Source: Pseudomonadota bacterium (GTDB taxonomy: Bacteria > Pseudomonadota > Gammaproteobacteria > Xanthomonadales > Rhodanobacteraceae). From it: 46,288 nt of DNA. Positions 45,001 through 46,288 of the stretch are shown piece by piece (positions within the stretch are counted from its first letter, which is position 1; the number at the start of each line of letters is the position of its first letter). The stretch is from NCBI GenBank assembly GCA_018240465.1, contig JAFEFS010000085.1, forward strand, positions 1 to 46,288, written 5' to 3'. The position numbers and the translations under genes are program-made. The notes under the pieces are model-generated. The model did no database searches. It saw nothing but the letters and a program-made list of their open reading frames with translations, and was not told the origin of the DNA.

Positions 45001-46288
45001 CAACTTCGGCGGATACCTGCAGGAAATCGACCATATCCTGCTGACCTCGATCGCACAGAACGATTTCATCGCGGTCGACAGCGGCCGCGGCAATTCGGAC
45101 AGCTCGGTCGTATCGCTCACTCTCACCCAGGCGGACACGGCACGCCGCACTTCCGACCACGACGGCCAGGTGGTGACGCTCGGCTACGTGGTGACGCCGA
45201 GTTCGGACGCAAACAGCACGATCAGCGCCGCAACCGTGCAGACGGTCGGCAGGAATGCACAACCAACCTTCACGATCACGCCCGTGGCGGGCTATACGGC
45301 GACCGTCGGCGGCAGTTGCGGCAGCAGCGGACCATCGAGCGGAACCGGCACGTTCATCTACACCGTCAACGCCGTTACCGCCGATTGCACGGTGAGCGTG
45401 ACCTCGACGTCGATCAGCTACACCGTCTCTTCCAGCGCGGGCAGCGGCGGTTCGATCGGCGCCACTCAGGTGGTCGCGCACGGCAATACCGCATCGTTTA
45501 CGGTCACGCCGGATCCCGGCTACCACACGACCAGCGTCACCGACAACTGCGGTGCCGGCGGCACGAACAGCAACCCCGGCTACGGCGGCGGCACTTATGT
45601 GACCGGGCCGATTTTCCACGATTGCACGGTCACTGCGTCGTTCTACATCAACAGCTATCTGGTCAAGACCAGTGTGCCGGGCGGTGGCGGCCAGATCAGC
45701 GCGCCCACAACCCATAGCGTGGACTACAACGCGACCACGAGCTTCACCGCAATACCTGACTCGGACCATCACCTCGCCAGCGCAAGCGGCGATACCTGCA
45801 GTGCCGATGTGTCGGGCAACACGATCACGACCGGCGCAATCACCGCCGATTGCACGATCACCGTGGTGTTTGCGCTGGATGTGGTGAACGGCGCCTGCGG
45901 CTCGGCCAGCGGCGGCACATTCACCACGCTGACCTCGGGCGATGCGAACCTGTGCAGCGCGGGCACGGTGGCGAACTTCACCGGCAGCGGTCCGTGGAGC
46001 TGGACGTGCAACGGCAGCAACGGCGGCGCCAGCGCGAACTGTTCGGCCAGCATCAACACCTGGAACGTGAACACCACCGGCAGCGGCATCGGCGGCACGA
46101 TCTCCGCTCCGGCCGCCGCCACGGTAAATCACGGCAGCGCGACGACCTTCACCGTCACCGCGAACAGCGGCTACTCGATCGCGTCCGTCACCGGCGATAC
46201 CTGCACGCCGAGCGTGCAGAGCGGCAGCACCTGGACCACCGGGCCGATCACCGCCAATTGCACGATCACCGCCTCCTTCGCGCAACTG
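42059..46288 (+). CDS. Large extracellular nuclease (ExeM/NucH-like) with repeat tail, 3' partial
   Basis: One reading frame is open from ATG 42059 to the window end (1410 codons, no stop). Order: signal peptide (hydrophobic core about residues 33-50; a TTG at codon 25 would give a more normal signal), lamin-tail domain (IVISQAYGGGG, NDFIELFNRGS, LSGWSVQYAG), an OB-fold-like region (VGPKGFFLQDT, LVSVTGRVQEFSG), then an endonuclease/exonuclease/phosphatase domain (RIGTQNMLHFF about 662, VVQVVQEAEN, IVLGDFNAYEF about 918, EIDHILL, TSDHDGQ about 1031). From about 1040 onward come InlB-type repeats of about 75 residues, each with a TFTVTP-like and a DCTVT/NCTIT strand, and one Cys-rich WTCNGSNGG module. 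It should be a secreted or surface DNase. Confidence 0.88.
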   Translation, partial: MQQSIAARDGAGGSLSFSDAHIRALRKPRASLSGIFGLAALALSVLPLGATAAGSPDIVISQAYGGGGNTGATYKNDFIELFNRGSTPANLSGWSVQYAGATSNSWQVTNLTNVTLQPGQYYLIQEAAGSAGTANLPTPDATGTINMASAAFKIALASSTATLSGACPTTNVVDFLGAASSGTNSCFEGSGPAPAPSNTTADVRAANGCTDTDNNATDFTTATPNPRNSAMAFAACNASTNPGGTGAANPSLAGPGDTVLLTIATTQGANPASPISSVTVDLTSIGGSATQTFYDNGSNGDATAGDGTWSYSTSIGAATALGSKILPATITDGVPRTGSATISLTVIPPPEPHTIMEIQGHGARSSFAGSGTALGTTYVITPSTGHQNIVTAVGPKGFFLQDTVGDGDPTTSDGIYVYTGNAPALLVGDLVSVTGRVQEFSGSTEIAGGSSYSVVGHDDNSIPAAYDLTANLPNPDPSSGICTGAGSTIQVPSLDGLTRNDGYQAANFACLDGMLVTMSHGIVNAPTYTTANSGITPSPTSPNNGFFAVAGGPRSLRKAGILGSDPNRTANIPTFWGNPELIQVYYPGLGVAAGSLPQAQNMPAGGIYDGGQEIKLTGVMQGFQSATMPDPTYELYPRSGADLVLLGAPNYPVAVPDPVAGKLRIGTQNMLHFFDASFDGADTSAYTDRCLASPADVAGNVSGLNTPLTPGADDTCPTSTQYQTRLTKMSLQIRTVLKAPVVQVVQEAENWEVMHDLAAQIHSDDASITYQPYLLKGNDPGGINIGIFVRSGVTVTSVTQLYLGTTTTACSSGGTCLLNDRPPVLLDATYQGYHFRVLAIYDRSLGSLGAAGKDYVGQKRRAQAEQVACIMQALQTTGAAVDCDANTPGAAAGNAQQDASGTVTAGSFPISGDATVPVIVLGDFNAYEFSDGYVDVTGTIMGTVDAVPTHSVYPPTASYVRPNPVLFDTGSMATQAQHYSYNFGGYLQEIDHILLTSIAQNDFIAVDSGRGNSDSSVVSLTLTQADTARRTSDHDGQVVTLGYVVTPSSDANSTISAATVQTVGRNAQPTFTITPVAGYTATVGGSCGSSGPSSGTGTFIYTVNAVTADCTVSVTSTSISYTVSSSAGSGGSIGATQVVAHGNTASFTVTPDPGYHTTSVTDNCGAGGTNSNPGYGGGTYVTGPIFHDCTVTASFYINSYLVKTSVPGGGGQISAPTTHSVDYNATTSFTAIPDSDHHLASASGDTCSADVSGNTITTGAITADCTITVVFALDVVNGACGSASGGTFTTLTSGDANLCSAGTVANFTGSGPWSWTCNGSNGGASANCSASINTWNVNTTGSGIGGTISAPAAATVNHGSATTFTVTANSGYSIASVTGDTCTPSVQSGSTWTTGPITANCTITASFAQL

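Noticed and set aside
41969..46285. 1438-codon open frame on the - strand
   Set aside because: It is the antisense shadow of the nuclease gene; the protein is a low-complexity Arg/Ala/Gly-rich string with no domain, whereas the + strand frame has a signal peptide and nuclease motifs.
45100..46288. DNA-level tandem repeats in the nuclease tail
   Set aside because: The similarity is at protein level only; the DNA units have diverged too much to be called nucleotide tandem repeats.

Overview
The window is a GC-rich, densely coded chromosomal segment from a gammaproteobacterium, most likely of the Xanthomonadales (Xanthomonas/Rhodanobacteraceae type). The evidence is the gene order, a tryptophan 2,3-dioxygenase that keeps Xanthomonas-type residue numbering (H55, H240), Xanthomonad-like palindromic repeats, and above all a polysaccharide locus lying between etfBA and a metB-like gene. 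That is the same pair of housekeeping flanks that borders the variable LPS locus of Xanthomonas. No rRNA, tRNA, CRISPR array, insertion sequence or prophage was recognised.

Layout. 1-8.1 kb is housekeeping on the + strand: the 3' end of hemW, a small CPXCG zinc-ribbon protein, a cobalamin riboswitch with btuB, prolidase pepQ, an EF-hand protein with a strong terminator, a LytS/LytR-type two-component pair and a small lipoprotein. 8.2-12.0 kb holds etfB, etfA and acetoacetyl-CoA synthetase. 12.0-18.4 kb (+ strand) is a cassette resembling the mycobacterial route to polyprenyl-phosphate-D-arabinofuranose: a HAD-UbiA fusion, DprE1, DprE2, an NAD-sugar epimerase, an FAD oxidoreductase and GtrA. 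18.5-29.0 kb (- strand) is an ABC-transporter-dependent O-polysaccharide operon. In order of transcription it encodes gmd, GDP-perosamine synthase, Wzm, Wzt, a tandem glycosyltransferase, a second glycosyltransferase, a PglD/PerB-type acetyltransferase and a large GT-C-like membrane protein. 29.1-31.8 kb carries the reverse transsulfuration pair. 32-35.2 kb carries a YdcH-like protein, a lipoprotein/OmpA pair and pilU. 35.3-41.9 kb is aromatic amino acid and peptide use: hpd-hmgA-fumarylacetoacetase with a divergent MarR regulator, a POT peptide transporter and kynA. From 42.06 kb to the end of the window runs an open, very long extracellular nuclease with C-terminal repeats.

How the genes fit together. 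The two halves of the polysaccharide locus converge at 18.43-18.47 kb. The - strand operon should make GDP-N-acetylperosamine and export a chain built in the cytoplasm through Wzm/Wzt. The + strand cassette should make a lipid-linked arabinofuranose-type donor and flip it (GtrA). The 710-residue GT-C-like protein at the convergence point is the best candidate to transfer that sugar in the periplasm. The tyrosine genes are under what looks like a compact MarR operator/promoter arrangement, and acetoacetate, their end product, is the substrate of the acetoacetyl-CoA synthetase elsewhere in the window.

Limits: all assignments come from reading protein motifs and remembered family sequences; no search was run. 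Glycan composition, acceptor and regulation are inferences.
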